A stretch of 64,000 nt of DNA. It comes from Hofstenia miamia (taxonomy: Eukaryota; Xenacoelomorpha; Acoela). Below, piece by piece: positions 23,146 through 35,335 of the stretch. The stretch covers positions 857,800 to 921,799 of the forward strand of contig SCFE01000109.1 of the NCBI GenBank assembly GCA_004352715.1, written 5' to 3'. Position numbers and translations under genes: made by a program. The notes below the pieces were generated by a model, which saw nothing but the letters and a program-made list of their open reading frames with translations, had not been told where the DNA came from and ran no database searches. Position 1 is the first letter of the stretch; each line of letters starts with the position of its first letter.

Positions 23146-24126
23146 CTAAATACGACCTTTTCTCCCACATCACAAAAGGTCTCCTGGAAAAGGTTAAACA
23201 CAATTTGAAATCAAATGCAATGTCAACAACAGCCTAGAAAAAATGATATGAAAAGCAGTAGACATCCAAGTTATGTTAGAAAATAATTCGAGGATAAATG
23301 AAAAAGCTTCATGGAACAAACCAAGTACACCCACAACTAGTTGGAAACAAAAAGACCAAACAGAGAAAAAACCAACTAAATTCAACAAAACCAAAAAGGA
23401 GAGAAGTTCATAAAAATTGAAACCTCTGATGGCCAAACAAAGAAGCTAAAATAAAAAAACATACGTTGTTTCAACTGTGGCCTAAAGGGCCACCACAAAG
23501 ACAAATGCAAGAAACAGATAAATATAATCAAAGATGGTAATGCCTATTACGATGATGAAGATCTTTTTGAAACAGAAGACAAATTAATCTCAGAAAGTGA
23601 ACAAGAAGAAATTACCAAAGAATCAGAAAACTACTAGGAGTGCTGTCTTGAGAAAACTGAGCATCAATATTAATCCTAACCAATATCAAAAACGTAAACA
23701 CAATCACAGTTGTGATGAACAGCATGATGGCAAAGGCAACTATAGACACAGGTGCAGTTAAATCAATAATAACAGACAAATGAGCAACAAGACTAGGATA
23801 CAAAAGAAATAATCTCAAAAAACCCCTCACCAGATTAATCAATGCTTCAAGTGAGTACATCAACACAAAAGGCACTCTAGAAAAAACCTGATTGAGAATT
23901 GCAACAACACCTTCAAACAAGACCTAATAGTTGTCAACACTCATAACAATACATTACCTAGGAAGTCATACTAGGAGACGATTTCCTATCCATAAACAAA
24001 TGCATCATCATTTATGGTAACAAAATGATAAAAGTTGAAGAAGAAGAAATCAAAATACAAGAAGAAGAAAACAGAAAAATACTATTCAAACTCACAGAAG
24101 ACATAAAGCTACAACCATACCATTGG
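23146..24126 (+). pseudogene. decayed gag C-terminus and protease
   Basis: From 23149 it aligns to the last third of Gag (YDLF-HITKGL). The zinc knuckle is still readable at 23467-23508 (CFNCGLKGHHKDKC), followed by the acidic tail. The protease follows with IDTGAVKSIIT near 23740 and INASSEY near 23840. The linker ends at the gap (ITFKL-like region near 24085-24126). There are many stops and frameshifts and very little CpG. Orientation is plus, and the 5' part is absent because of the single-N join. Confidence 0.85.
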
Positions 24127-25675
24127 NNNNNNNNNNNNNNNNNNNNNNNNNNNNNNNNNNNNNNNNNNNNNNNNNNNNNNNNNNNNNNNNNNNNNNNNNN
24201 NNNNNNNNNNNNNNNNNNNNNNNNNNNNNNNNNNNNNNNNNNNNNNNNNNNNNNNNNNNNNNNNNNNNNNNNNNNNNNNNNNNNNNNNNNNNNNNNNNNN
24301 NNNNNNNNNNNNNNNNNNNNNNNNNNNNNNNNNNNNNNNNNNNNNNNNNNNNNNNNNNNNNNNNNNNNNNNNNNNNNNNNNNNNNNNNNNNNNNNNNNNN
24401 NNNNNNNNNNNNNNNNNNNNNNNNNNNNNNNNNNNNNNNNNNNNNNNNNNNNNNNNNNNNNNNNNNNNNNNNNNNNNNNNNNNNNNNNNNNNNNNNNNNN
24501 NNNNNNNNNNNNNNNNNNNNNNNNNNNNNNNNNNNNNNNNNNNNNNNNNNNNNNNNNNNNNNNNNNNNNNNNNNNNNNNNNNNNNNNNNNNNNNNNNNNN
24601 NNNNNNNNNNNNNNNNNNNNNNNNNNNNNNNNNNNNNNNNNNNNNNNNNNNNNNNNNNNNNNNNNNNNNNNNNNNNNNNNNNNNNNNNNNNNNNNNNNNN
24701 NNNNNNNNNNNNNNNNNNNNNNNNNNNNNNNNNNNNNNNNNNNNNNNNNNNNNNNNNNNNNNNNNNNNNNNNNNNNNNNNNNNNNNNNNNNNNNNNNNNN
24801 NNNNNNNNNNNNNNNNNNNNNNNNNNNNNNNNNNNNNNNNNNNNNNNNNNNNNNNNNNNNNNNNNNNNNNNNNNNNNNNNNNNNNNNNNNNNNNNNNNNN
24901 NNNNNNNNNNNNNNNNNNNNNNNNNNNNNNNNNNNNNNNNNNNNNNNNNNNNNNNNNNNNNNNNNNNNNNNNNNNNNNNNNNNNNNNNNNNNNNNNNNNN
25001 NNNNNNNNNNNNNNNNNNNNNNNNNNNNNNNNNNNNNNNNNNNNNNNNNNNNNNNNNNNNNNNNNNNNNNNNNNNNNNNNNNNNNNNNNNNNNNNNNNNN
25101 NNNNNNNNNNNNNNNNNNNNNNNNNNTATTCATTGTAGTTATACATTATAAATTCAAAACTTTAAATTTGATAAAGAAATCCCTTTCTGTTTTTTCAAAT
25201 TTTTTGAGGCCTCATATTGATAAAATTATGGAATATTCCACATGAAGTTCACTGTGCTGGCACGCTTATTTCACATATATTATGCTGATTATTAGTAAAA
25301 ATAGTATATATGCGACTTATTTACGTTGTGTAGTTTCATATTTTTTTTCATTTGTTGCAACTAACTGGTTGAAATTTTTACAAATTGTCAAATAATTCAA
25401 AAATCTGTACTGTATTGTGAATAATTTGGCAAATTGTTGACAATATTTAGCCAAATAATGCATAATCAAAATTGGGCCTGATATGCAAAATGCAGCACCT
25501 TGACAAAAAATATCTAAACATATTTTCTATTATTGACAAGGAAATTGTAATCGGGATAAGACGTTCAAACCAGTAGTGGAAACGGAGCGACCTGACTCGC
25601 TGGTCGGGTTGCGTCAACTTTTGGTTGGAGCCATTTGGGGTTGAAGGTTTTATCTTTAAATCGGGTCATATTGGG
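24127..25675. other. 1000-base gap, then sequence without a recognised gene
   Basis: N from 24127 to 25126, a placeholder length. 25127-25540 is AT-rich with nothing recognisable. 25540-25675 is unusually CpG-rich and directly adjoins the 5' end of the P element, whose left flank is ATATTGGG. Confidence 0.8.
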
Positions 25676-25705
25676 CACGGACGTCTATATTACAGGACGT
25701 GACAA
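25676..25705 (+). repeat. P element 5' terminal inverted repeat
   Basis: It matches the reverse complement of 28637-28666 with about two mismatches. The same end occurs in copy B at about 19283-19312. Confidence 0.9.
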
Positions 25706-25923
25706 CATGTTTATTTAAAATAATGCGGAGTCGACACTCATAATCGTAATTAAGAGGCAGGAAATATAATGTGAGCTTAGTTACTCGCGTAAATGAAAGG
25801 GGTTTATCTTCTCTGAAAGCTGATTGGTACACGTAAATTACTAGACAGCTTTGTGTTGATTGCATGAGTAATTATCATTACAATACCATTCTCATTGCGA
25901 AACTGTTGTTATTTATGTAGAAT

Positions 25924-28418
25924 ATGCCGAGATCCTGTTGTGTCGTCAATTGCAATCATGGTTACACTAGGCAGGATTGCAAAATGTTTCGATTTCCTTC
26001 TGATAATGCTGAACGCGAACGATGGAAGAAAGCCATTCCTCGTGTATGGTCTTCTCAGAATATTACAAATAATATGGCTGTTTGCGAATGTCACTGGAAT
26101 CCTGGTTATAATGTTGTTAGAAAAAAAGGCGCTACGCGACCAGCAGATCCCCCATGTTGTTTTAATGTCAAGTCAAGTGTATTGCCATCACCGTCCCCGA
26201 AACCACGATCAACCCGTTCTTTGTCAGAAAGTCGAGCTAATATGCAAGATGACCGTAACATTGAAAATTTCGATGCTTTTGATAAAATTGATACTTTTGA
26301 GCAATTTTGCTTAAACTTTCGTACTCATGTTGGTTTTGCTGATACTCTGTTCTTAAGGAATATTTCTGAAATTGGATGTTGTTTATTCCGTGTTTCTAAT
26401 GATTGCACTAATGGTGCTCAAGTTCTGTGGACTCTGAATATTTGTTTGGATTTAACGTTGAATAATGCTTTCATTGTTAATGGTGAAATTTCTGTACCTA
26501 AAATTTATTCTTCAATAGAGAGATGGAGCATATTTGTTAATTTGCTAAATTTCATGGACAATTACAAGCTTGATGAATCTCAAGATAGGAAGGTAAGATT
26601 TTTGATTAACCAAATATCACGTATTGTTAAAAATAGACACATGAAATATTCACTGTCCGATTTCACATTTGCATATGAATTATTCTCTCATTCTCGGAAA
26701 GCATATGAAATTATGCGTGATTATTTACATTTGCCGTCAGTGCGCACTCTTGTTCGTAATCTTGGAAGTATCAATGCTACAGACGAATCACTGAACTCAA
26801 TAATAACTCTGGTTTTCAGTAAATTAGCCAGTTCAGCATGTATTATTCTTCTGGATGAAGTATATATTAAAAGCACTGCTCAATTTCTTGGTGGACATAT
26901 TACTGGAACTAGCAGTGATACTACTCATTCTGAAGTTGCTTCGACAGTTCTATGTTTTATGGTAAAGGTTTTGAAGGGTGGTCCTGTTTTCGTTGCTCGT
27001 CTTTTACCTGTTCCGGGAGGACTGACAACTTCTTTTTTAATGGAAAACTTAGTAAACCTGATTAAACATCTCGTGATTTGTGCTAATCCAATTGGTTGTG
27101 TCACTGATAATAATAGGGTAAATCAATGTCTCATTAAAACTTTTCCTGGTGTGACAAGTGATAAGCCATGGCTTGGACATAATCCAGTGGATAATACAGT
27201 TCCTTGGTTTTTGATTGCGTACATTTAATTAAGTGTACCCGAAACAATTGGTTGAAACAAAGATTTCTTCGCTTTGTTATTAACAATGAAGAACATGTTG
27301 CTGATTTTAACGATGTTGTGCGTTTGTATCACAAAGAAAAGGAAAATGTTTTACGATGTACAACTCTAACAAAAGCTGCTGTGGAACCGCGCAATATTGA
27401 ACTACAAAAAGTATCATTAGTGCTTCGCATATTTAATGAAAAAACCGTAGCTGCTTTACGCTTGAATGGTTGCGAATCAACTGCAAAATTTGTGGCTCTT
27501 TTTACCAATTTATTTAATGCTTTAAATGTTAATTCAAAACTCAAAGGAGACAGACTCTCCGATCCATGCCGTACTCGTATCACTGCTTGCGATAGTAAAA
27601 TGGAGTTCTTTTCTAATGCCTTAGCAGTGGTTGATTCTCTAAAGCCTACTAGAGAAAATAGGAAACAATCTTTATCTAAGGATACATCAAATGGTTGGAC
27701 AATTACCGTTAATGCGATAATGGATATATCAGCTCACCTTCTGGAAAAACTCAACTTTAATTATGTCTTAACAGTGGAATTCCAGAATGACCCAATAGAA
27801 AATGAATTTTCTAGGTATCGCCAGCGTTCTGGTGGAAATTATTATATCAGTTTGCCACAAGTACTCTCTGCTTTTAGAATAAATACTGCAGTATTACTGA
27901 GTCATTTAAATGTGATTCCGACAGATATTAAAAGCTGTAGATCAACATGCAGCTTATGTGAAAGCGAAATATACCCACAAGATTTTGACTGCATCCTTAA
28001 TTTTGAATTTGAGACTCTCGAAGATTGGGAAAGATACGCATTAGTTTATGTTTGCGGCTTCATTGCACACAGTCAACCGGATACATTACAAGGTGACCCT
28101 TTTGATGATGATTGTTTTGTCTCCGAAGTTTCTCGTGGGCATCTTTGTTATCCGTCAAAAGATTTACTGGAATTTGGACAAGCTTGCTATTCCACATTTA
28201 AAGGTCTTTTACATCAAACTTGCCGCAGTTATGTTTTGCAAGTGTTTCGACAACTGTATAATGTTCACAATTTTTATCTTGCTGACAGTAACGTTGATAT
28301 GATTTTTCGAAAACTGGTGAATACATTTATGAAAGGCTTGTCAAATTTGCAAAAAGACAACTTTGGAAAATTGAGGGAAATGCAACGCAAACGAAAATTG
28401 GACAAGTTTTCATGTTGA
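25924..28418 (+). pseudogene. P-element THAP transposase, one frameshift from intact
   Basis: Two overlapping frames, 25924-27228 (434 codons) and 27204-28418 (404 codons). Residues 1-90: THAP zinc finger with C5/C6, C10, C54 and H57, for binding the subterminal repeats. RNase H-like core: first Asp in LLDEVYIK (residue 311) and second in CVTDNNRVNQ (395). The P-family motif HLIKCTRNNWL follows the break. The catalytic Glu is in DPIENEFSRYRQ (Glu 199 of the second frame). Near 27212 seven bases present in copy B (between GATT repeats) are missing, which shifts the frame. No introns are evident. It is flanked by terminal repeats, so it is clearly an element's own transposase, acting in the nucleus. 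Confidence 0.9.
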
Positions 28419-28578
28419 TCTTCAATTAGCAGTATAGTGTATTTTTACTCATTCACTTATTTTTGCATATTGCTGTTTTGTTTTTCGATTCTATTTTATA
28501 TTTGCATTTTTAGCATTTTCTATGCTATATAAAAACACTTCCTTTTGTTACTATGCTTGCTTTTCATATTAGAAACCG

Positions 28579-28584
28579 AATAAA
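28579..28584 (+). terminator. polyadenylation signal of P element
   Basis: AATAAA about 160 bp after the transposase stop and inside the 3' terminal repeat. It is the only canonical hexamer I noted between the stop and the element end. Confidence 0.5.
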
Positions 28585-28636
28585 CGGCAAGAAATTCGTT
28601 TTTTTGCTCGACTCCGCATTTTTTTGAATAATTATA

Positions 28637-28666
28637 TTGCCATGTCCTGTAATATAGACGTCCGTG
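28637..28666 (-). repeat. P element 3' terminal inverted repeat
   Basis: Partner of 25676-25705. It is followed by TTTCATAA (28667-28674). Confidence 0.9.
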
Positions 28667-28984
28667 TTTCATAACAAACTGTTTAATACGGTTATATACT
28701 AAATACCTATGTATATATTTACATCCATATTGAAAAAGCTGAATCAACCATATCTTCTGTGATTTTTTTGGTAAAATTTTTAATTTTTTAGTGTGCTCTA
28801 AAAAACCTGATTGATTTTAAACCAGTTTTATTCGCTTTTAAATGAAATTTTATATCTAGAAATGGTTTTCATTGCTTTTTAGATGAGTTCTAGTTCAATA
28901 TTTTTTAAGAAATCCTAATATGAACCATTCTACAGGAAGGATACTGTAGGATGTTAATGAATCAAACGATTTTGAACTAGCCAT

Positions 28985-29245
28985 TGCATTAAATAAGTTC
29001 AAAAGTTTGTTCTAGATGTAAAATGTAATTTAAAAGAGAATAAAAGTAGTCCGAAGTTGATCCGAGCATTATTGACTTCATATTCAACGTTTTATTAAAG
29101 TCATTCCACAATAAGAGGGTTGTGCCCTTGCGAAAACCTAGATTGCAGGACGAACAATGCTCAGATCGATTTCGGACCTATTTTATTCAATTCAAAATTA
29201 AATTTTACATCTATAATGGACTTTGTTTCAAGATGGAATTTTGAT
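28985..29245. repeat. imperfect inverted repeat (MITE-like hairpin)
   Basis: Arms at about 29010-29075 and 29145-29216 read TAGATGTAAAAT-TAATTT, then TCCGA--T-GATC-GAGCATT. They agree at roughly four of five positions by eye. The spacer is about 70 bp. Similarity may extend outward by 20-30 bp. No coding capacity and no clear target duplication. Confidence 0.5.
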
Positions 29246-29393
29246 AAGACAGGCCGGGATCATTATTTTCTTTCAAATCTAATATAAAAGCGGGAAAATT
29301 GTTCAAATATTTAGACCTATGTTTATTATCACCTAATTAATCATTTATTACGGAAATATACTTATATTAAATCAGAAATTACAATTAAATCAC

Positions 29394-29705
29394 TAGCGCC
29401 ATTATAATATTTAGTAAAATAGACATAAGCGCCATTATAATAGTTCAAAATAATATGCCAGTAGCGCCCTTATAATTGTTCATTTTCGAAAAATTTGGAG
29501 GCCCTTTTCTTCTAAGCTACTGCCCTTATCTTGCTCAAACTTTCTGCACATTTAAAGCATTGCATAGCGAAGATACACACGAAGTTTCATTAAAATCCAA
29601 TAAAAATTGAATCCACAAAATGGAAAAGGGCGCTTATGGCTATGGAGAGGGCGCTTATGGCATCCGAATCCCTCAAAACTCATAGCAGTAGCGCCATTAT
29701 AATTG
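29394..29705. repeat. second cluster of AGCGCCATTATAAT motifs
   Basis: Motifs at about 29394, 29424, 29461 (AGCGCCCTTATAAT) and 29688. Two half-motifs in reverse (GGGCGCTTATGGC) lie at 29628 and 29648. The sequence between them is not recognised. Confidence 0.75.
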
Positions 29706-32229
29706 TAATTACAAATAATATGCCCAAATTAGTAGATTTTGGAAATCAAATAAATTTCTTAACTAGTATTTTCTGACATATCTAGCATCTATATCTTTGG
29801 AGGATCTACAGAATTATTTCAACTTTAATACGCTATATAACAGAATAGTAAAATCATAATGGTATAGATAAATAATACTTCTTTGAGAACATACTCGGAT
29901 CCGCCAGGCTGAAGTAATCAGGAAGGGGTTATTGGATATGAATTTTACCAGAATTGAAATCAATGGGCATATGTTATGCCTGCCGCCCGAATAATAATGT
30001 CTGACATGCATATGGATATGCAGGCTGATAAATAATTCAATAGTAATATACTAATACATATACTTTTTAAAATCATTTGTAAAATTGTTCATTTCTAGAC
30101 CTTGACGATAGATCTCAGTCCTACGAGAGCAATTGGACTTTATCGGTTGTGTAATCTGTTACATCTAGAGTACCAGAAGGATGTATTTTAGGGCCACTTA
30201 TATTTATTTTATGTCTTTATAACTATAAAGAACTTTATAAAATTTCGGTTGTTTTAAGCTTTTTGATGAATTTCCATTAATAAGTTGAACTTTCGCACAC
30301 GTTATTCAGTTTACCATACGGAACATTTAATGACAGATTAAATTTTGATATTGAAGTTGCTTCTAGTTAAAGAAAATTGCAAACAAATTTAAATTTTAAA
30401 TTCCATAGAAACTTCTATATTAGAAAATTTTAAAGATTTAGGAGTAATATAATAGAGAGCTTTTGTGAATGTGAGTTTTATTTTGTCATCTTTTCATCTA
30501 TTTCTCAATATATGGCAGGTGAACGGAAAGTCCTGCCCATTCCTGTCCGATCAATTCCACCTAGCAATAGAAGACCAAAGCATTCAGTGCCGGAAAGAGT
30601 AACATTGAATCTCAAATAAATGTGGCTAAACAATTTCTTACCTTTTAATTGCGTCGCATTCTTTCGTAATCTCAGAAGTAATAAATTGATTTTGAACCAT
30701 GCACAAAGGCCGTGTATTTTGTTGCATTCCATAGTAGTTTCTTGAATTTGTTGATAAAACAAATAAATCAGGGTGTGAAAAACGATCAATTAAATATATA
30801 TATAGCAAATAAGTTCATTAGGTTGAAACCCAATTGAAAGGCAATCCATAGTCGTCATATACTTCAGCATACAAGAATGTACATTTCTCAAATCAGTTGA
30901 AGATGTATCACCCAAAGTGTCCATCATCATACCTCTGTGAAAGTCATCAAATATCATTTTCCTCACAGCATGCATTTCAAGTGAAATGGATTTGTAGATG
31001 CTTATCAAAAGACCAACAATGAGATGTTTTATCATTTTCTAAAAACACGAATTTGAATGCTTAACTCGAAATGGAAAGTACACTAAAGTATATAAAATCT
31101 ATGAGGTGTTTATTTTACTGTATGTCGGCTATTGAGTAATGTACAGAAATTTAAAATCGTTCCCAAATATTTTACGAGTGTCAGTGCAAAAATAACAGAG
31201 TCGGGGATATCCATATCACATTAATACACTTTATATCGTGTATCAAACACATTCTAGTTCTAGGCAACGAAAGCACATAGATTCTACAGTCATAGATAGC
31301 TTTCAGTATGAATAGTGCATGGTTGTACGAACTTCACTGAATGGTTTATAAGAATATCTCATTAAAGCTTTGCAAGTACTAATATTTAGCAGGTATTGGA
31401 TGAAAACTATTAACCCTAATCTAACTTTTGTTACGTTGCCGTACAAACTAAGAAGTGAGTCAAAATAAATCTAGTATGTTCTACCGACTTCATTTTGTAT
31501 ATATTGATACATGACTATAACAAATGAATATAATTTAGATTATATACATACTTAAGAAGTGTACAGGAAGCCTTGAAATATTGAGACTAATATAACTTGT
31601 GAAAAGTCAAGCATTTCTTTAAACTAAAATAGATAAAAGTAGAGGATCTGTGCAAATCAATTAATTCAGAGCTCTTACGAATTTTTAGCAAAAAAATATT
31701 ACTGGAAAGTATTGTGAAATTCAAAATTTCAACCTATCATTAATAGTTTATATAGTTTGGAGCTGTTTCTTTATTCTAACAATAATTGTGATAATACCAT
31801 TGTTTTTCGAGTTTCCAAATATATAGAGTTAAATCTGTCAGTGTTCGTTCATCCTAATAATTATAAATGATCCGCGACCCAACCCGACTAATAGTTGCCC
31901 TTATTCCTGTCGACTGTCAGGAGGTCTAGTTTAGCACGAGTGGTTTGTCTTAAACTCTGCATGTACGTGAGACAAAATGTTATGGTGATATCAACTGGAT
32001 TATGCCTAGCAAATGCATAGTTCCCCTTTTCAAATCTGCATATATATCAAACTAAATCAAAATATATGCTTATATGCAAAAGTTTCCTTATGACTTAAAT
32101 ATGGGAAACCTTACGGTAGGAATTCTTAACATTGTTAAATTTTGCATTTCAAATTTATTTTCTGTTATCCATATATTGCATTACATTAATTGGATACATT
32201 GTTTTTTAATAATGACTATGCTTTTGCGT
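29706..32229. other. no gene recognised
   Basis: Open frames here are short and lack recognisable domains. One 35-codon plus-strand frame from ATG 30512 is proline/arginine rich but unsupported. Confidence 0.55.
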
Positions 32230-32359
32230 GATCAATCTAAGCATTGGAATGAAAATGCATTCTTTTTACTAAAAGATACGTTGGTTGCATTACGTGATGT
32301 TATGCAAAATGTTATTCTCTTTTGTAATTCATGTGTTAATAATGGATAATTAGGCTATA

Positions 32360-32890
32360 CTGGTAGATTTATGCAGACCAAATTCTAAACATGAATCCAG
32401 AATTGATGATTGTTCAAAGCTGATTGCTGAAATGGATAAGCAATTTCAATCTTTGGCTACCGTTGTTCTTAGTGCTCATGTTACTGCTTCTTCTACGCCA
32501 GCATTTAAATCATTTGATGATGTCAATTATATTTTCAAGCTTAATTGACTACCTGAAATTGGACGATCAGCTGATGCCTTGATTCAAGAAGAAAAGCAGG
32601 TTAAAGACGTTTTTTGTCACTTTGACAATGATTTTGGTTTAATAGCTAATATCAAACGTCCTATGACATCTGTCGATGTTCGAAAATTACTTTCGCAGGC
32701 TTCTAAATTGAAATAATTTGGTTGAGATGTATACATAAATAGATTTCTCTCTAAAGAGGATAGTATTACTGAAAAGGCCGTGTTGAAACAGCAGCATGAC
32801 CTTATTCAGCTTGGACACCTAAACGTGTCTTAAGGATTCATGGTTTGAAGTTGTTCAACAAAATTGTTGCAGTTACTCTATCTGGTAAAT
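32360..32890 (+). pseudogene. LINE ORF1-like protein, decayed
   Basis: Frames with stops contain KHESRIDDCSKLIAEMDKQF (coiled-coil like). Further on, SVDVRKLLSQASKLK is followed by FINR-like VYINRFLSKEDS. This fits the RNA-binding ORF1 protein of CR1/L2 elements, but it is weak by itself. Position upstream of the endonuclease supports it. Confidence 0.5.
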
Positions 32891-32899
32891 GACTATCCT

Positions 32900-35190
32900 C
32901 GAGTAATTTATTACTATGGAACTGCCAATCTGTACTTCGAAACTCACCTTTCTCATCTCTGTCATAATTGAACGCAGAATTGATATATGTGCGATTACTG
33001 AATCTTGGCTTTGGGGTGATGAGCATGATGACAGTGTTTTTGTTGGAATCAGACGTGATTTGGCTGATTTTGATATTATATCTGTTCCTCGCAGCTCTTA
33101 TGGAGGAGGTGTTGCTGTAATACACAGAAACGCTTTCAGTTCTAAAGCTCTTAGGCTTAGTGTTACTTTTGAATCTTTTGAATATGTTGATGTTACAATA
33201 TCTTATCACTGTTATCGTTTTCTTCTTTTGTTCATTATTGTCCTCCACATTCAGATTCCCCAAATTTTTTATCATAGTTTGGCTCTTTGATGGAATCGGT
33301 GGTTTTTCTCAATTGTCCCATACTAATTTGTGGAGATTTTATTATTCATATAGATGTATCTTGTATAAATCTTATTATGATTTTTTTAAATGTAGCCTTT
33401 TGATTGATCATCCTTTTTCTGTTCTTGTAAATGTGAGTTTCAGAAATTTTCGTTCCCTTGATAATGCTATTCTTGAGCGTGATTTATCTGACTCCCTGAG
33501 CCCATTTTCGTCTCTTGATTTTATCAAACTTGATATTGATTTCACTGTCTTTAAGATTGACCACAATATTTATTCAATCTTGGATAGTCTTGCTTCTATT
33601 ATTAATAGATGTACTATTCCTCGTCCTTTCNGCAAATGCAATTTGAAGAAAGAAGATACGCCAAATTGATCCATTATGCATTTTTCGCTTCAATATTTGG
33701 GGATGCATTTCTTGTTGGTACCAAGNGATGTATCTTGTATAAATCTTATTATGATTTTTTTAAATGTAGCCTTTTGATTGATCATCCTTTTTCTGTTCTT
33801 GTAAATGTGAGTTTCAGAAATTTTCGTTCCCTTGATAATGCTATTCTTGAGCGTGATTTATCTGACTCCCTGAGCCCATTTTCGTCTCTTGATTTTATCA
33901 AACTTGATATTGATTTCACTGTCTTTAAGATTGACCACAATATTTATTCAATCTTGGATAGTCTTGCTTCTATTATTAATAGATGTACTATTCCTCGTCC
34001 TTTCTCTCCGTGGTATAATTCTGAAATACACAATATGAAGCTCCAAAGGCGACGATTGGAACGACGTCGGCTGAAAACAAATTCTATTTCTGATCATCTT
34101 GAACTCACCAATTTTACCAAGCTATACCAAAGATGTATAATAGCCAGCGAGACAATTTCTATATTGATAAAATTAAAATGCTAATTCTAAGGATCTATTT
34201 AGTTATATACTCATTTGCTCGATGGGGGTCAACGTTGTTATCGTGATGCAGTTTCTCTTGATGATTTGGTTAACCAATTTGGTGAATACTTTGACAACAA
34301 AGTTAAGTCTATTTCTGATGCTATTGTTAGTCAATTGCATTCTTCACATTTGCCTGCCCCCATTCTTTCCTTTAGATTTAATTACTTTGCCTTAGTTAGT
34401 GAAGCTGATCTTTTCGATTTAGTTATGAGCAGTTCTATTAAAACGTATGATACTGATCCCCAGCCTACTCTTCTTACTAAGCGTTGCATTGATATCCTAT
34501 TGCCAGTGATTTGTTTACTTATTAATGCCTCTCTACAGCTAGCTATTAGTTGGAAGCGTGCCTGTGTTACACCTGTCCTAAAGAAATCAAATCTTGATAA
34601 AAACAATTTCAAAAATTACCGTCCTGTTTTCTATTTATCTTTTTTCTCTAACTGTTTGGGAAGAGTTGTCTATAAACAATTATTTACATACCTTGATGAA
34701 AATAACCTTCTTCCTCTGATGCAAAGTGCATACCGCCCTTTTCACAGTTGTGAAAGGGCTCTTGCCAGAGTCCAAAACGACATTCTACGCAGTGTTGACT
34801 CACCTGGCACTGTTTGCCCTGTTATGTTATTTGATCTCAGTGCAGCGTTTCTTACTATTAATCATATAGTGTTTTACTTGGTCGTCTTGAGAAGCGGTTT
34901 GGTGCTTGTGGCAATGCTCTTACTTGGATGCGTTCTTATCTCTGCGATCGCTGTCAATATGTTTGCATAGCAAATGCTCACACTCAATGGTTTAGTATAC
35001 CTTCTGGAGTCCCTCAGGGCTCCATATTGGGTCCCCTTCTTTTCATTTTATGTATCTAAAATTGAATTGATCACTGCTAAACACCACATACTTTTCATGT
35101 ACTATGCTGATGAAGTTCAACTTTACGTTGCTATGCATAACACTGATGATATCTCCGTCACCCGTCTACAGATGTGTATTGCTGATATAT
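32900..35190 (+). pseudogene. LINE endonuclease-reverse transcriptase, decayed
   Basis: The APE-type endonuclease start is readable (IDICAITESWLWGDEHDD, GGGVAVIHRNAF). Later the RT shows KKSNLDKNNFKNYRPV, MQSAYRPFHSCERAL, then motif A as FDLSAAFLTINH. Here the second acidic residue of the usual LSAAFDT is Leu. GVPQGSILGP is preserved at the DNA level near 35000 in another frame. Motif C reads YADE instead of YADD. The terminal part FKARLKSHLFLLAF is near 35215-35255. Several frameshifts; non-functional. Confidence 0.85.
33353..34005 (+). repeat. artefactual direct duplication across single-N joins
   Basis: 33353-33631 and 33727-34005 are the same 279 bases. Between them, framed by single Ns at 33632 and 33726, sit 93 unrelated bases with one open frame (EERRYAKLIHYAFFASIFG). 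It most likely reflects a misplaced contig. Confidence 0.85.
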
Positions 35191-35335
35191 GATGTCTCCC
35201 ACCATAATTGTATTTAAAGCGAGGTTAAAGTCTCATCTTTTTCTGCTGGCATTCTCCTAATTGTTTTATTGTTGTTACTGCAATTTTGTATATGGCGATT
35301 TAAAAATAAATGATATTATTTTTATTATTATTATA

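Larger units (their letters stand above)
25676..28666 (+). mobile_element. P element, full length between terminal repeats
   Basis: 2991 bp. Terminal inverted repeats of about 30 bp start CACGGACGTCTATATTACAG on both ends. A 13-bp subterminal inverted repeat (AATGCGGAGTCGA) lies at 25722-25734 and, reversed, at 28608-28620. The layout matches Drosophila P (31-bp ends plus internal repeats). The 8-bp flanks do not match each other: ATATTGGG on the left, TTTCATAA on the right. The right flank instead matches that of copy B. CpG content is high, so the copy is recent. Confidence 0.92.
32230..35335 (+). mobile_element. CR1/L2-like non-LTR retrotransposon (LINE), decayed
   Basis: An ORF1-like part is followed by an endonuclease-RT ORF. 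The 3' tail is a short (ATT)n run at about 35310-35335, as in the CR1/L2 group. Numerous frameshifts are present, but CpGs are partly kept. A 279-bp segment (33353-33631) is repeated at 33727-34005 across two single-N joins, so the true element is shorter than drawn. The 5' end is uncertain. Confidence 0.85.

Noticed and set aside
25895-26314. Overlapping plus and minus frames over the THAP domain
   Set aside because: Shadows of the transposase; identical shadows occur over copy B.
30505-30789. 94-codon minus-strand frame as a gene
   Set aside because: No recognisable domain, no homologue in the window, and length not remarkable for this much sequence.
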